Shown: piece after piece, positions 33,491-40,660 of the stretch
How the letters are laid out: each line of letters opens with the position of its first letter
Position numbering within the stretch: position 1 is the first letter of the stretch
Source of the DNA: Rubrivivax sp.
GTDB lineage: Bacteria; Pseudomonadota; Gammaproteobacteria; Burkholderiales; Burkholderiaceae_C
DNA: 64,000 bases
Direction of reading: 5' to 3'
NCBI GenBank assembly: GCA_026125665.1
Contig: JAHCKS010000001.1
Location: 1 to 64,000 of the forward strand
Translations under genes and position numbers: made by a program
The notes under the pieces: model-generated
Told to the model about the DNA's origin: nothing
Seen by the model: only the letters and a program-made list of their open reading frames with translations
Databases searched by the model: none

Positions 33491-34558
33491 TCAGTCGTTG
33501 GCGCTGCGCGCCCGCAGGCGGTCGAACAGCACCGCCACGACGATGAAGCTGCCGACGAAGGTGCCTTGCCAGAAGGTGCTGATGCCCAGTAGCGTCAGGC
33601 TGTTGCGGATGACCTCGATCAGCGACGCGCCGACCACCGCGCCGAGCGCGGTGCCGATGCCACCCGACAGGTTGGCACCGCCGATCACCGCGGCGGCGAT
33701 GACGGTGAGCTCCATGCCCTGCCCGAGGCCGGTGGTGATGGTGCCGAGCCAGCCCACCTCGAGGATGCCGGTGATGCCGGCGCACAGCGCGCTGAACATG
33801 TAGACGCTGAGCTTGACGGCCTTCACCGGCACGCCGGTGAGCAGCGCCGCGCGTTCGTTGCCACCGATGGCGAACAGGTAGCGGCCCCAGCGCGTCCAGC
33901 GGAAGGCCAGGCTCGTCAGCGCCAGCAGCGCCAGCAGGAACAGCAGCGGGTTGGGGATGCGCACCGTGTCGACGAAGGGCAACGGCAGGTCGAGGAAGCC
34001 GCCGCCCAGCGCCAGCAGCACGGGCTGGTCGGGGCCGAACTCGTAGACCATGCGGTTGTCCGACAGCACCATCGCCAGGCTGCGCGCGATCGACAGCGTG
34101 CCCAGGGTGACGACGAACGGCGGCACGCCGACGTAGGCGATGAGCAGGCCGTTGAAGGCGCCGACGGCCAGCGACACGGCCAGCGCCAGCGGCACCGCGA
34201 GCCAGATGGACATGCCCGAGTGCATCGTCATGCCGGTCACCATGCCCGCCAGCACGAGCACCGCGCCCACCGAGAGGTCGATGCCGCCGGTGACGATGAC
34301 GGCCGTCATGCCGATGGCGATGATGGCGACGAAGGCGAAGTTGCGCGCCACGTTGAACAGGTTCTGCTGCGTGGCGAAGACGTCGCTCGCCAGCGTCAGC
34401 CCGACGAAGGCGAGCACCGCCGCCACGCACACCCAGAACGTCTGCTGGCTGGCGGCCCAGCGCAGCCAGTGGCCATGCGTGTGGCCGGCGATGGCCTCGT
34501 GCAGGCCGGTGTCCGTGGGCGTGGCTGGCGCGGCGGGGCTGGTGGCGGACATGTGCAT
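33491..34558 (-). CDS. CUT2-type sugar ABC transporter permease (system 3)
   Basis: A 355-residue RbsC/FrcC-like permease. A ~40-residue His/Thr-rich N-terminus precedes about ten membrane segments with GMTAVIVTGGIDLSVGAVLVLAGM, GRYLFAIGGNERAALLTGVPV and AAVIGGANLSGGIGTALGAVVG. Its ATG (34556-34558) overlaps the ATPase stop. It is the last gene of the minus-strand operon and converges with the lactonase gene 12 bp away. With a single-domain ATPase partner this system resembles the FrcBCA fructose/mannose/ribose type. Confidence 0.87.
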   Translation of the reverse strand: MHMSATSPAAPATPTDTGLHEAIAGHTHGHWLRWAASQQTFWVCVAAVLAFVGLTLASDVFATQQNLFNVARNFAFVAIIAIGMTAVIVTGGIDLSVGAVLVLAGMVTGMTMHSGMSIWLAVPLALAVSLAVGAFNGLLIAYVGVPPFVVTLGTLSIARSLAMVLSDNRMVYEFGPDQPVLLALGGGFLDLPLPFVDTVRIPNPLLFLLALLALTSLAFRWTRWGRYLFAIGGNERAALLTGVPVKAVKLSVYMFSALCAGITGILEVGWLGTITTGLGQGMELTVIAAAVIGGANLSGGIGTALGAVVGASLIEVIRNSLTLLGISTFWQGTFVGSFIVVAVLFDRLRARSAND

Positions 34559-35298
34559 CAGGCCGTGGCGATGGCCCCGGTGATGAGCCCGGTCACTTCC
34601 TCGGGCGAGCTCAGCGCCACGGGCTTGTCGGCCACCTTCTCGCCCCGCCGCAGCACGACGACACGGTCGGCGACGCTGAACACGTCGGGCATGCGGTGGC
34701 TGATGAGCACCACCGCGATGCCGTGGTCGCGCAGGCGCCGGATCAGCCCCAGCACTTCGGCGACCTGGCGCACGCTGATGGCGGCCGTGGGCTCGTCCAT
34801 CAGCACGATCTTCGGGTCCGACAGCCGCGTGCGCGCAATGGCGACCGCCTGGCGCTGCCCGCCGGACATGCGGCGCACCAGGTCACGCGGCCGGGTCTCG
34901 GACTTCAGCTCGGCGAACAGCTCGGCGGCGCGCTGGCGCATCGTGCCGTAGTCGACCCAGCGCAGCGGGCCGAAGCGGCGCATCGGCTCGCGGCCGAGGA
35001 ACACGTTCTCCGCCGCGCTCAGGTTGTCGCAAAGCGCGAGATCCTGGTAGACGATCTCGACGCCCTGGTCGCGCGCGTCGGAGGGCTTGTGGAAGGCGAC
35101 CGCGCGGCCGCCCATCTTCATGGTGCCGCTGCTGGGCGGGAAGTTGCCGGCGATGATCTTCACGAGGGTCGACTTGCCGGCGCCGTTGTCGCCCATCAGG
35201 CCCACCACCTCGCCGCCCCGCAGCGACATCGACACGCCCGTCAGCGCATGGATCGCGCCGAAGCGCTTGGAGATCGAGCTCAGCTCCAGGGCGGACAT
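34558..35298 (-). CDS. Single-domain sugar ABC ATPase, FrcA-like (system 3)
   Basis: A 246-residue ATPase with one NBD only: Walker A GDNGAGKSTLVKII, signature MSGGQRQAVAIARTRL, Walker B IVLMDEPTAAISV, switch His in ISHRMPDVF. Most CUT2 systems have two fused NBDs; single-NBD versions such as FrcA act as homodimers. It lies 9 bp after the binding-protein gene and overlaps the permease. The length matches the FrcA type, so it is not a truncation of a double ATPase. Confidence 0.88.
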   Translation of the reverse strand: MSALELSSISKRFGAIHALTGVSMSLRGGEVVGLMGDNGAGKSTLVKIIAGNFPPSSGTMKMGGRAVAFHKPSDARDQGVEIVYQDLALCDNLSAAENVFLGREPMRRFGPLRWVDYGTMRQRAAELFAELKSETRPRDLVRRMSGGQRQAVAIARTRLSDPKIVLMDEPTAAISVRQVAEVLGLIRRLRDHGIAVVLISHRMPDVFSVADRVVVLRRGEKVADKPVALSSPEEVTGLITGAIATA

Positions 35299-35307
35299 GA
35301 CCGCCGG

Positions 35308-36300
35308 TCACTTCGCCGGGCAGCTGCCCAGGTTGGCGGCCGTGCACTCGTCCAGGCCGGTGTAGAGCGGGTCGGCCACCTTCTTGCCGTTGATGAGGTC
35401 GATCATCACCGAAGGCGCACGGTAGCCCATCTCGAACGGCCGCTGGCCGATCTGCGCGTGGCTGCGCCCGGCCTTCAGCGCGTCGAGCTGCGGCGGCAAC
35501 GTGTCGCCGGCGATGATGACGAGCTCCTTGCTCTTCAGCTTGGGCATCACCTGGCCGGTGACCTGCGCATAGGCCTGCGGCCCGAACTGCGCCCAGCCGC
35601 CGACGAGGATGAAGGCGTCGAGCTTCGGGTTCTTGGTGAAGACGTCGGCCATCTGCTGGTTGGCGAGGTCGATCTGGTCGTTGGTGAAGAGTGGGCAGCC
35701 GGCGATCTCCGTCCAGCCGCCTTCACCCTTGAGCCGGGCGGTGCCCTTCTTGCCGCTGATGGTGTCACGGAAGCCGGCGGCACGCGCATTGATGTTGTCG
35801 GCGGCCACGTTGCCCAGTTGCAGGCAGACGGTGCCGCCCTTGGGCTTGTGCTGCCTCAGGTGCTTCGCCATCAGCACCCCCATGTCGTAGTTGTTGGTGC
35901 CGAGGTAGGTCTGGCGCAGCGCGCGGTCGGCGGCGGCCAGGTCGGCATCGATCGTCATGATCGGCATCTTCGGCTTCTTCGCCTTCAGCATGTTGCCCAT
36001 GGCCGGCGCGTTCGAAGGCGAGATGGCGATGGCAGCCGCGCCCTTGTTGATGAGGTCCTCGACCATCTGCACCTGGCCGGCCTCGTCGGCGCTGGAGGCG
36101 GGCCCCGTGTACAGGCAGGTGTACTCGGAATTGGGGTTCTCCTTGTTCCACTTCGCGCAGCCGTCACCGAGCACGGTGAAGAACGGGTTGTCGACCCCCT
36201 TGACGACCACCGCCAGCGTCTTCTTCTGTGCCCAAGCCGGTCCGGCGACGAGCACAGCGGCCAGCGCGGCGAGCGCCATCGTGCGAATCCACTTGTCCAT
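35308..36300 (-). CDS. Sugar ABC transporter substrate-binding protein (system 3)
   Basis: A 330-residue binding protein with a clear signal peptide (MALAALAAVLVAGPAWAQ) and ATG 36298-36300 preceded by TTGGAG. The mature fold shows KTLAVVVKGVDNPFFTVLGDGC, AIAISPSNAPAMGNML, TIDADLAAADRALRQTYLGTNNYDMG and LDECTAANLGSCPAK at the end. The extra Cys residues (GDGCAKW, YTCLYTG, GGTVCLQ, IAGCPLF, DECTAANLGSC) suggest structural disulfides. It heads the third CUT2 operon; an operator-like palindrome lies about 160 bp upstream. Ligand unknown. Confidence 0.87.
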   Translation of the reverse strand: MDKWIRTMALAALAAVLVAGPAWAQKKTLAVVVKGVDNPFFTVLGDGCAKWNKENPNSEYTCLYTGPASSADEAGQVQMVEDLINKGAAAIAISPSNAPAMGNMLKAKKPKMPIMTIDADLAAADRALRQTYLGTNNYDMGVLMAKHLRQHKPKGGTVCLQLGNVAADNINARAAGFRDTISGKKGTARLKGEGGWTEIAGCPLFTNDQIDLANQQMADVFTKNPKLDAFILVGGWAQFGPQAYAQVTGQVMPKLKSKELVIIAGDTLPPQLDALKAGRSHAQIGQRPFEMGYRAPSVMIDLINGKKVADPLYTGLDECTAANLGSCPAK

Positions 36301-36460
36301 GTCTCCAAGCTCCTGTAGTCGGATGCGCTGCGACGCAGCGCTTGTCGGTGCCGGGTCGAGACCGAGTGCGGTCGCCGAGGTGCACGACCCGACGACACGG
36401 CCCGGGTTTGCCTGCGCAGGCACCACGCGACGACGGCGATCGGCACCGGGCACGGCCATT

Positions 36461-36477
36461 GTGAGGTGCGTACCTCA
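36461..36477. promoter_or_regulatory. LacI-type operator-like palindrome 3
   Basis: GTGAGGTGCGTACCTCA, 16 of 17 bases identical to the site at 26601, located between the system-3 binding-protein gene (start 36300) and the stop of the Gfo/Idh/MocA gene (36525). It is positioned to control the system-3 operon. Confidence 0.75.
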
Positions 36478-36524
36478 GAATGCCTCTGCTGGTTTCCCCT
36501 GAAGCGCGTGGAACTGACGAACGG

Positions 36525-37526
36525 TCACCCCACGGCCTCCCAGCGGTCGCTGCGCTCGGAACGCCACAGCGCGTCGATCACCTCCATCTGGGCCACGGCG
36601 TCCTCGAGCCCCCAGGCGGGCGCATCGAGCCCGCGCACGAGGCGCGAGAAGGCCTCGACCTGCAGGCGGTACTGGTCGGCGGCCGGCATCGTCTCGGTCA
36701 CGATGCCGCTGCCGTCGAGGGCGCCGCCGGTGTCGATCGACAGCCGCATCTGTCCGCCCTGGGGTGCGTTGAACGGGATCTCCAGCTCGATGCGGCCGGT
36801 CGTCCCGACCGCCTGCACGCGCTGGTAGGGGCAGCTCTGCGTGGACACCGTGAACACGAGGTGGCGCGCCTGGCCGAAGTCGACGAGGGCACTGGTCGTG
36901 CGGTCGGTGCCCAGCGCCGGGTCCCGGTCGACGAGGGCCACGGCGCGGAAGGGCTGCGCCTCGAAGAGGTGGCGTGCCGCGAGGATGGCGTAGCAGCCGA
37001 TGTCGTAGAGTGCGCCGCCGCCGGCCTGCGGCTGGTTGCGGATGTTGGCCGGGTCGTCGTTGAAGTACGAGAAGAACACCTGCACCGTCCGCAACCGTCC
37101 GATGCGCCCCGCGCGCACGAGCTCGCGCGCGCGCTGCCACTGCGGGTGGTGCCGGACCATGAACGCCTCTTCGATGTGCACGCGGGTCGCCGCTTCGCGC
37201 AGCGCCCGGGCCTCGTCGGCGTGCAGCGCGAGCGGCTTCTCGCAGAGCACGTGTTTGCCCGCCGCGGCCGCCGCCAGCGTGAGCGGCACGTGCAGATGGT
37301 TGGGCAGCGGGTTGTAGATTGCCTCGATCTGCGGGTCCGCGATGAGCGCCTCGTACGAACCGTAGGCCCGCTCGATGCCATGCGCCTGCGCGGCGTCGAG
37401 GGCCGCGGCCTCGGAGCGCGACGCGATGGCGCGCACGTCGACCGCTGCGCTCAGCCGCATGGCAGGGAGCACCTTCTCGAGACCGATCTTCGCCGTGCCC
37501 AGCACGCCCCACACCACGGGTTTCAT
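36525..37526 (-). CDS. Gfo/Idh/MocA-family oxidoreductase
   Basis: A 333-residue NAD(P)-dependent sugar oxidoreductase. The Rossmann motif is GVLGTAKIG at the N-terminus, the conserved catalytic-lysine segment is CEKPLALHADEA, and the C-terminal GFO domain contains GGGALYDIGCYAI with the usual catalytic His position. The N-terminal GTAKIG variant is typical of the D-xylose/dihydrodiol-dehydrogenase branch. Translation starts at ATG 37524-37526 after AGGAGG. It is divergent from the LacI regulator with a shared operator between them. An oxidising role on an imported aldose or an inositol-like substrate is likely; the exact substrate is unknown. Confidence 0.86.
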   Translation of the reverse strand: MKPVVWGVLGTAKIGLEKVLPAMRLSAAVDVRAIASRSEAAALDAAQAHGIERAYGSYEALIADPQIEAIYNPLPNHLHVPLTLAAAAAGKHVLCEKPLALHADEARALREAATRVHIEEAFMVRHHPQWQRARELVRAGRIGRLRTVQVFFSYFNDDPANIRNQPQAGGGALYDIGCYAILAARHLFEAQPFRAVALVDRDPALGTDRTTSALVDFGQARHLVFTVSTQSCPYQRVQAVGTTGRIELEIPFNAPQGGQMRLSIDTGGALDGSGIVTETMPAADQYRLQVEAFSRLVRGLDAPAWGLEDAVAQMEVIDALWRSERSDRWEAVG

Positions 37527-37574
37527 CACACCTCCTCGCGTGTCCGGCGCGACCGACCGGCCGGGCTCAGTGCC

Positions 37575-37591
37575 TGAGTAACGCACCTCAT
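37575..37591. promoter_or_regulatory. LacI-type operator-like site 4 (LacI/oxidoreductase divergent promoter)
   Basis: On the minus strand this reads ATGAGGTGCGTTACTCA, 15 of 17 matching the site at 26601. It ends 10 bp upstream of a TATCAT -10-like box (37602-37607) of the LacI gene, so it would cover the -35 region and allow autoregulation. It also lies about 50 bp before the divergent oxidoreductase start. Confidence 0.7.
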
Positions 37592-37613
37592 CCGTCGTCG
37601 GTATCATAGTCCG

Positions 37614-38648
37614 ATGTCGTCCGACGAACGCGCCACACTGCACGACGTTGCCCGCGCGGCGGGCGTCAGCCTGGCCACGGTCGACCGTGTGCTGCACGGT
37701 CGTGGCGGCGTGCGCACGCGCACGATCGAGCGCGTGCAGTCCGTCGTCGAGCGGCTCGGCTACCGCCCCGACCCGGCCGCCGCGCGGCTCGCGCGCAAGA
37801 ACCAGTCGCGCCTGGTGTTCGTGCTGCCCGCGGGCACCAACACCTTCGTCGACATGCTCGACCGGCAGGTCCGGTCGATGGCGCCGTGGCTCGCCGAACA
37901 GCGCGCCACCGCCGTGGTGCAGCGCGCCGACGTGTTCTCGCCGCAGGCGCTGGCGGGCCATCTCGCCGGGCTGCACGGCCGCTTCGATGCCGTCATCGTC
38001 ATGGGACTCGACCACCCGCTGGTGCGGGCCGCCATCGACGACCTGGTCGCCGACGGCATCGTCGTGATGACGCTGGTCTCCGACGTGCCGGGGTCGCAGC
38101 GCAGCCGCTTCGTCGGCATCGAGAACGTCACGGCGGGGCGCACGGCGGCGTCGCTGCTGGGCCGCTTCGTCGGGCCCCGACCGGGCAGCGTGGGCATCGT
38201 CATGGGCAGCCGGGGCCTGCGCGATCACGCCGAACGGCTGTTCGGATTCGAACAGGTCATGGGTGCGGAGTTCGGCACCCTGAAGCTGTTGCCGCCGATC
38301 GAAGGCCAGGACCGATCGGATCGCACGGAGCCGCTCGTCGGGCAACTTCTCGCGCACCACCCCGAGCTCGTGGGCCTGTACAGCATCGGCGCCGGCAACC
38401 GCGGCATCCAGGCCGCACTCGAGCGCAGCGGGCGCGCGGCGAAGATCGTCTGGGTCTGCCACGAACTGACGCCGCATGCCCGGCAGGCACTGCTGACGGG
38501 CGTCGCGGACGCGGTCATCAACCAGGACGCCGGCCACGAGGTGCGCTCGTCCTGCCGCCTGGCGCTGGCCGCGCTGTCGGGCGAGCGCGTGCTGCCGGAG
38601 CAGGAGCGCATCCGCATCGACATCTTCCTGCGCGACAACATGCCGTGA
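37614..38648 (+). CDS. LacI-family transcriptional regulator of the sugar block
   Basis: A 344-residue regulator. The N-terminal HTH and hinge helix read LHDVARAAGVSLATVDRVLHG and GYRPDPAAARLARK. Residues ~60-340 form a Peripla_BP-like sensor (LVFVLPAGTNTFVDMLDRQV, VMGLDHPLVRAAIDDLVADGI, FVGIENVTAGRTAASLLGRF). The sensor resembles those of CUT2-linked regulators that bind free sugars. Its promoter contains one of four copies of a shared palindrome, the other three lying at CUT2 operons, so it is the obvious local regulator. The leader is only ~6 nt after the -10-like box, suggesting a leaderless or nearly leaderless transcript. Confidence 0.88.
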   Translation: MSSDERATLHDVARAAGVSLATVDRVLHGRGGVRTRTIERVQSVVERLGYRPDPAAARLARKNQSRLVFVLPAGTNTFVDMLDRQVRSMAPWLAEQRATAVVQRADVFSPQALAGHLAGLHGRFDAVIVMGLDHPLVRAAIDDLVADGIVVMTLVSDVPGSQRSRFVGIENVTAGRTAASLLGRFVGPRPGSVGIVMGSRGLRDHAERLFGFEQVMGAEFGTLKLLPPIEGQDRSDRTEPLVGQLLAHHPELVGLYSIGAGNRGIQAALERSGRAAKIVWVCHELTPHARQALLTGVADAVINQDAGHEVRSSCRLALAALSGERVLPEQERIRIDIFLRDNMP

Positions 38649-38661
38649 GCGACTGCGGCGC

Positions 38662-38688
38662 GGGGGGGGGGGGCCGCGCCGCTATGCT
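38662..38688 (+). promoter_or_regulatory. Candidate promoter with a G12 homopolymer in the spacer
   Basis: A run of twelve G (38662-38673) is followed by CCGCGCCGC and a TATGCT -10-like box (38683-38688), 29 bp before the ATG at 38717. A -35 element 17 bp upstream of the box would lie at 38660-38665, so the G-run falls in the spacer. Such tracts can vary in length by slippage and alter promoter strength. Confidence 0.45.
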
Positions 38689-38716
38689 GCCGGGCCTCGA
38701 TGAAGGAGCCCTGTCC

Positions 38717-39082
38717 ATGGAACTCGATGCAAAGGGCCTGGCCACGCGCCGGGCCGTGCTCGGCGACGCCTACGTCGACAACGCGCTGGCCAAGGCCACT
38801 TCGTTCTCGGCCCCGCTGCAGGAGCTGGTGACGCGCCACGCCTGGGGCAACACCTGGCAGCGCCCGGGCATCGACCTGCGCACGCGCAGCATCGTCACCG
38901 TCTCGATGCTCGTGGCGCTCGGGCGCATGCACGAGCTGAAGATCCACGTGCGGGGCGCACTGAACAACGGCGTGACGAAGGAAGAGCTGCAGGAGATCTT
39001 CCTGCACGCCAGCGTGTACTGCGGCTTCCCGGCGGCGGTGGACGCGTTCCGCAACGCGGCCGAGGTGATCGACGCGGCTTGA
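38717..39082 (+). CDS. Carboxymuconolactone-decarboxylase-family protein (PcaC-like)
   Basis: A 121-residue all-helical protein: WGNTWQRPGIDLRTRSIVTVSMLVALGRMHELKIHVRGALNNGVTKEELQEIFLHASVYCGFPAAVDAFR. This matches the CMD/AhpD-like family, in particular 4-carboxymuconolactone decarboxylases that act in the protocatechuate branch of the beta-ketoadipate pathway. The CxxC of AhpD peroxidases is absent; only one Cys (VYCGFP) is present. AAGGAG precedes the ATG. No other protocatechuate genes are adjacent, so the true substrate is uncertain. It is downstream of, but probably independent from, the LacI gene. Confidence 0.85.
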   Translation: MELDAKGLATRRAVLGDAYVDNALAKATSFSAPLQELVTRHAWGNTWQRPGIDLRTRSIVTVSMLVALGRMHELKIHVRGALNNGVTKEELQEIFLHASVYCGFPAAVDAFRNAAEVIDAA

Positions 39083-39094
39083 GAGCATCCCGGG

Positions 39095-39378
39095 CCCACG
39101 GCATCGGCCCTCGACATACCTGGGTGGCACACGGGCGGGCGGCGATCGCGGCGCCCGTGCCGCCGTTCGGGTGTCGGCGCGCGAAGACCACGAGCGCCTC
39201 GAGCGAGTCCGAGGTCGTGGGGGCCGCTCAGGGCTTGGCACCCGAGGCGCGGCCACCGGCCTGGGGGCGCAGGCGGCGGTGCGCCGTGTGTTCGGGTGCC
39301 GAGCCCTGATTGAGCGGGCCCCCGCGGCCTCGGGCTTGCGCGCTACGATTCCCCATGAAGCAGGGGTTCAGCTTCTCG
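39095..39378 (+). repeat. Dispersed ~280-bp repeat, copy B
   Basis: This segment fills most of the gap between the CMD-like gene and the CoA-transferase gene and matches copy A (17397-17671, opposite strand) over almost its full length. Its palindrome has arms near 39207-39244 and 39292-39332 with a ~47-bp spacer starting GGCGCGG and ending GTGTGT. One arm carries a few extra bases, so this stem is less perfect than those at 17.5 kb. It ends CTACGATTCCCCATGAAGCA. Open frames in it are not supported as genes. Confidence 0.8.
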
Positions 39379-39438
39379 AGAGGCCGAAGGGCCCGGCGCC
39401 GCACCGGCGGGTGACGCCGGCCGCCGCCAGCGACGGAT

Positions 39439-40635
39439 TCATGCCACCACCTTCCTGACGCGCAGGGCGGCGATGTCGTCGGCGGACAAGCCGATCTCGC
39501 GCAGCACCGCGTCGGTGTCGTCGCCGAGCTTCGGCGCCGACGAGCGCACCCGCCCCGGCGTGCCCATGAGCTTGGGCACGATGCCGGGCACGTCGACCTC
39601 GTAGCCGTCGCGCGTGGCCTGCTTGAGGATCATGTCGCGCGCGCGGTAGTGCTCGTCTTCGGCGATGTCCTTGGCGGTGTACACCCGGCCGGCCGGCACC
39701 ATGGCCCGGCCGAGCAGGGCCAGCACGTCGGCCGAGGGGCGCCGCAGCGTCCAGGCCTCGATCGCCGCGTCGATCTCGCCGACGCGCCGCACCCGGCCGG
39801 CGTTGTCGGCCAGCGCCGGGTCGCGGCCGAGGTCCTCGCGGCCGATGGCGCTCATCAGCCGCTTGAAGATGCTGTCGCCGTTGCCGGCGATCAGCACCAC
39901 GGCGCCGTCGCCGCAGCGGTAGGCATTGGAGGGTGCGATGCCCGGCAACGCCGAGCCGCCCGGCTCGCGCACGGCGCCGAACGCGCTGTACTCCGGGATC
40001 AGGCTCTCCATGACGTTGAACACCGCCTCGTGCAGCGCGACGTCGATGACCTGGCCCTTGCCGCCGTTGACCTTGCGGTGGTACAGGGCCGTCAGCACGC
40101 CGATCGTGCCGTGCAGCGCCGCCAGCGTGTCGCCGATGGAGATGCCGCAGCGCACGGGCACGCGGCCGGGCTCGCCGGTGAGGTGTCGCAAGCCGCCCAT
40201 CGCCTCGCCGATGGCGCCGAAGCCGGGCAGGTCGCGGTAGGGGCCCGTCTGTCCGTAGCCGCTGATGCGCAGCATGACGAGGCCGGGGTTGTCCTTCGCC
40301 AGCGCCTCGTAACCCATGCCCCAGGCCTCCAGCGTGCCGGGGCGGAAGTTCTCGATCAGCACGTCGGCCCGGGCGACCAGCTTCCTCGTGATGTCCTGGC
40401 CTTCCCGGCTGCGCAGGTCGAGCGCGATCGAGCGCTTGTTGCGCGACTGCACCTGCCACCACACCGAGGTGCCGTCCTTCAGCAGCCGCCAGCCGCGCAG
40501 CGGGTCGCCGGTACCCGGCGGCTCGATCTTGATGACCTCGGCGCCGAAGTCGCCGAGCGTCTTGCCGGCGAAGGGGCCGGCGATGAGCTGGCCCATCTCG
40601 ACGACCTTCAGGCCGGCCAACGCGTCGGGTGCCAT
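39439..40635 (-). CDS. CaiB/BaiF-type (family III) CoA transferase
   Basis: A 398-residue enzyme: VVEMGQLIAGPFAGKTLGDFGAEVIKIEPPGTGDPLR at the N-terminus, NKRSIALDLR, ENFRPGTLEAWGMGYEAL and GGLRHLTGEPGRVPVRCGISIGD. The catalytic Asp of family III CoA transferases lies in the conserved GxGAI–D region (GISIGDTLAALHG). It moves CoA between a donor such as succinyl-CoA and a carboxylic acid acceptor. The ATG at 40633-40635 follows GGAGG. It is divergent from an FAD oxidoreductase with only ~25 bp between starts. Formyl-CoA, carnitine and citramalate substrates are all possible; the acceptor is not determinable. Confidence 0.87.
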   Translation of the reverse strand: MAPDALAGLKVVEMGQLIAGPFAGKTLGDFGAEVIKIEPPGTGDPLRGWRLLKDGTSVWWQVQSRNKRSIALDLRSREGQDITRKLVARADVLIENFRPGTLEAWGMGYEALAKDNPGLVMLRISGYGQTGPYRDLPGFGAIGEAMGGLRHLTGEPGRVPVRCGISIGDTLAALHGTIGVLTALYHRKVNGGKGQVIDVALHEAVFNVMESLIPEYSAFGAVREPGGSALPGIAPSNAYRCGDGAVVLIAGNGDSIFKRLMSAIGREDLGRDPALADNAGRVRRVGEIDAAIEAWTLRRPSADVLALLGRAMVPAGRVYTAKDIAEDEHYRARDMILKQATRDGYEVDVPGIVPKLMGTPGRVRSSAPKLGDDTDAVLREIGLSADDIAALRVRKVVA

Positions 40636-40660
40636 GGGCTGTTCCTCCGGACAGGGCGCG

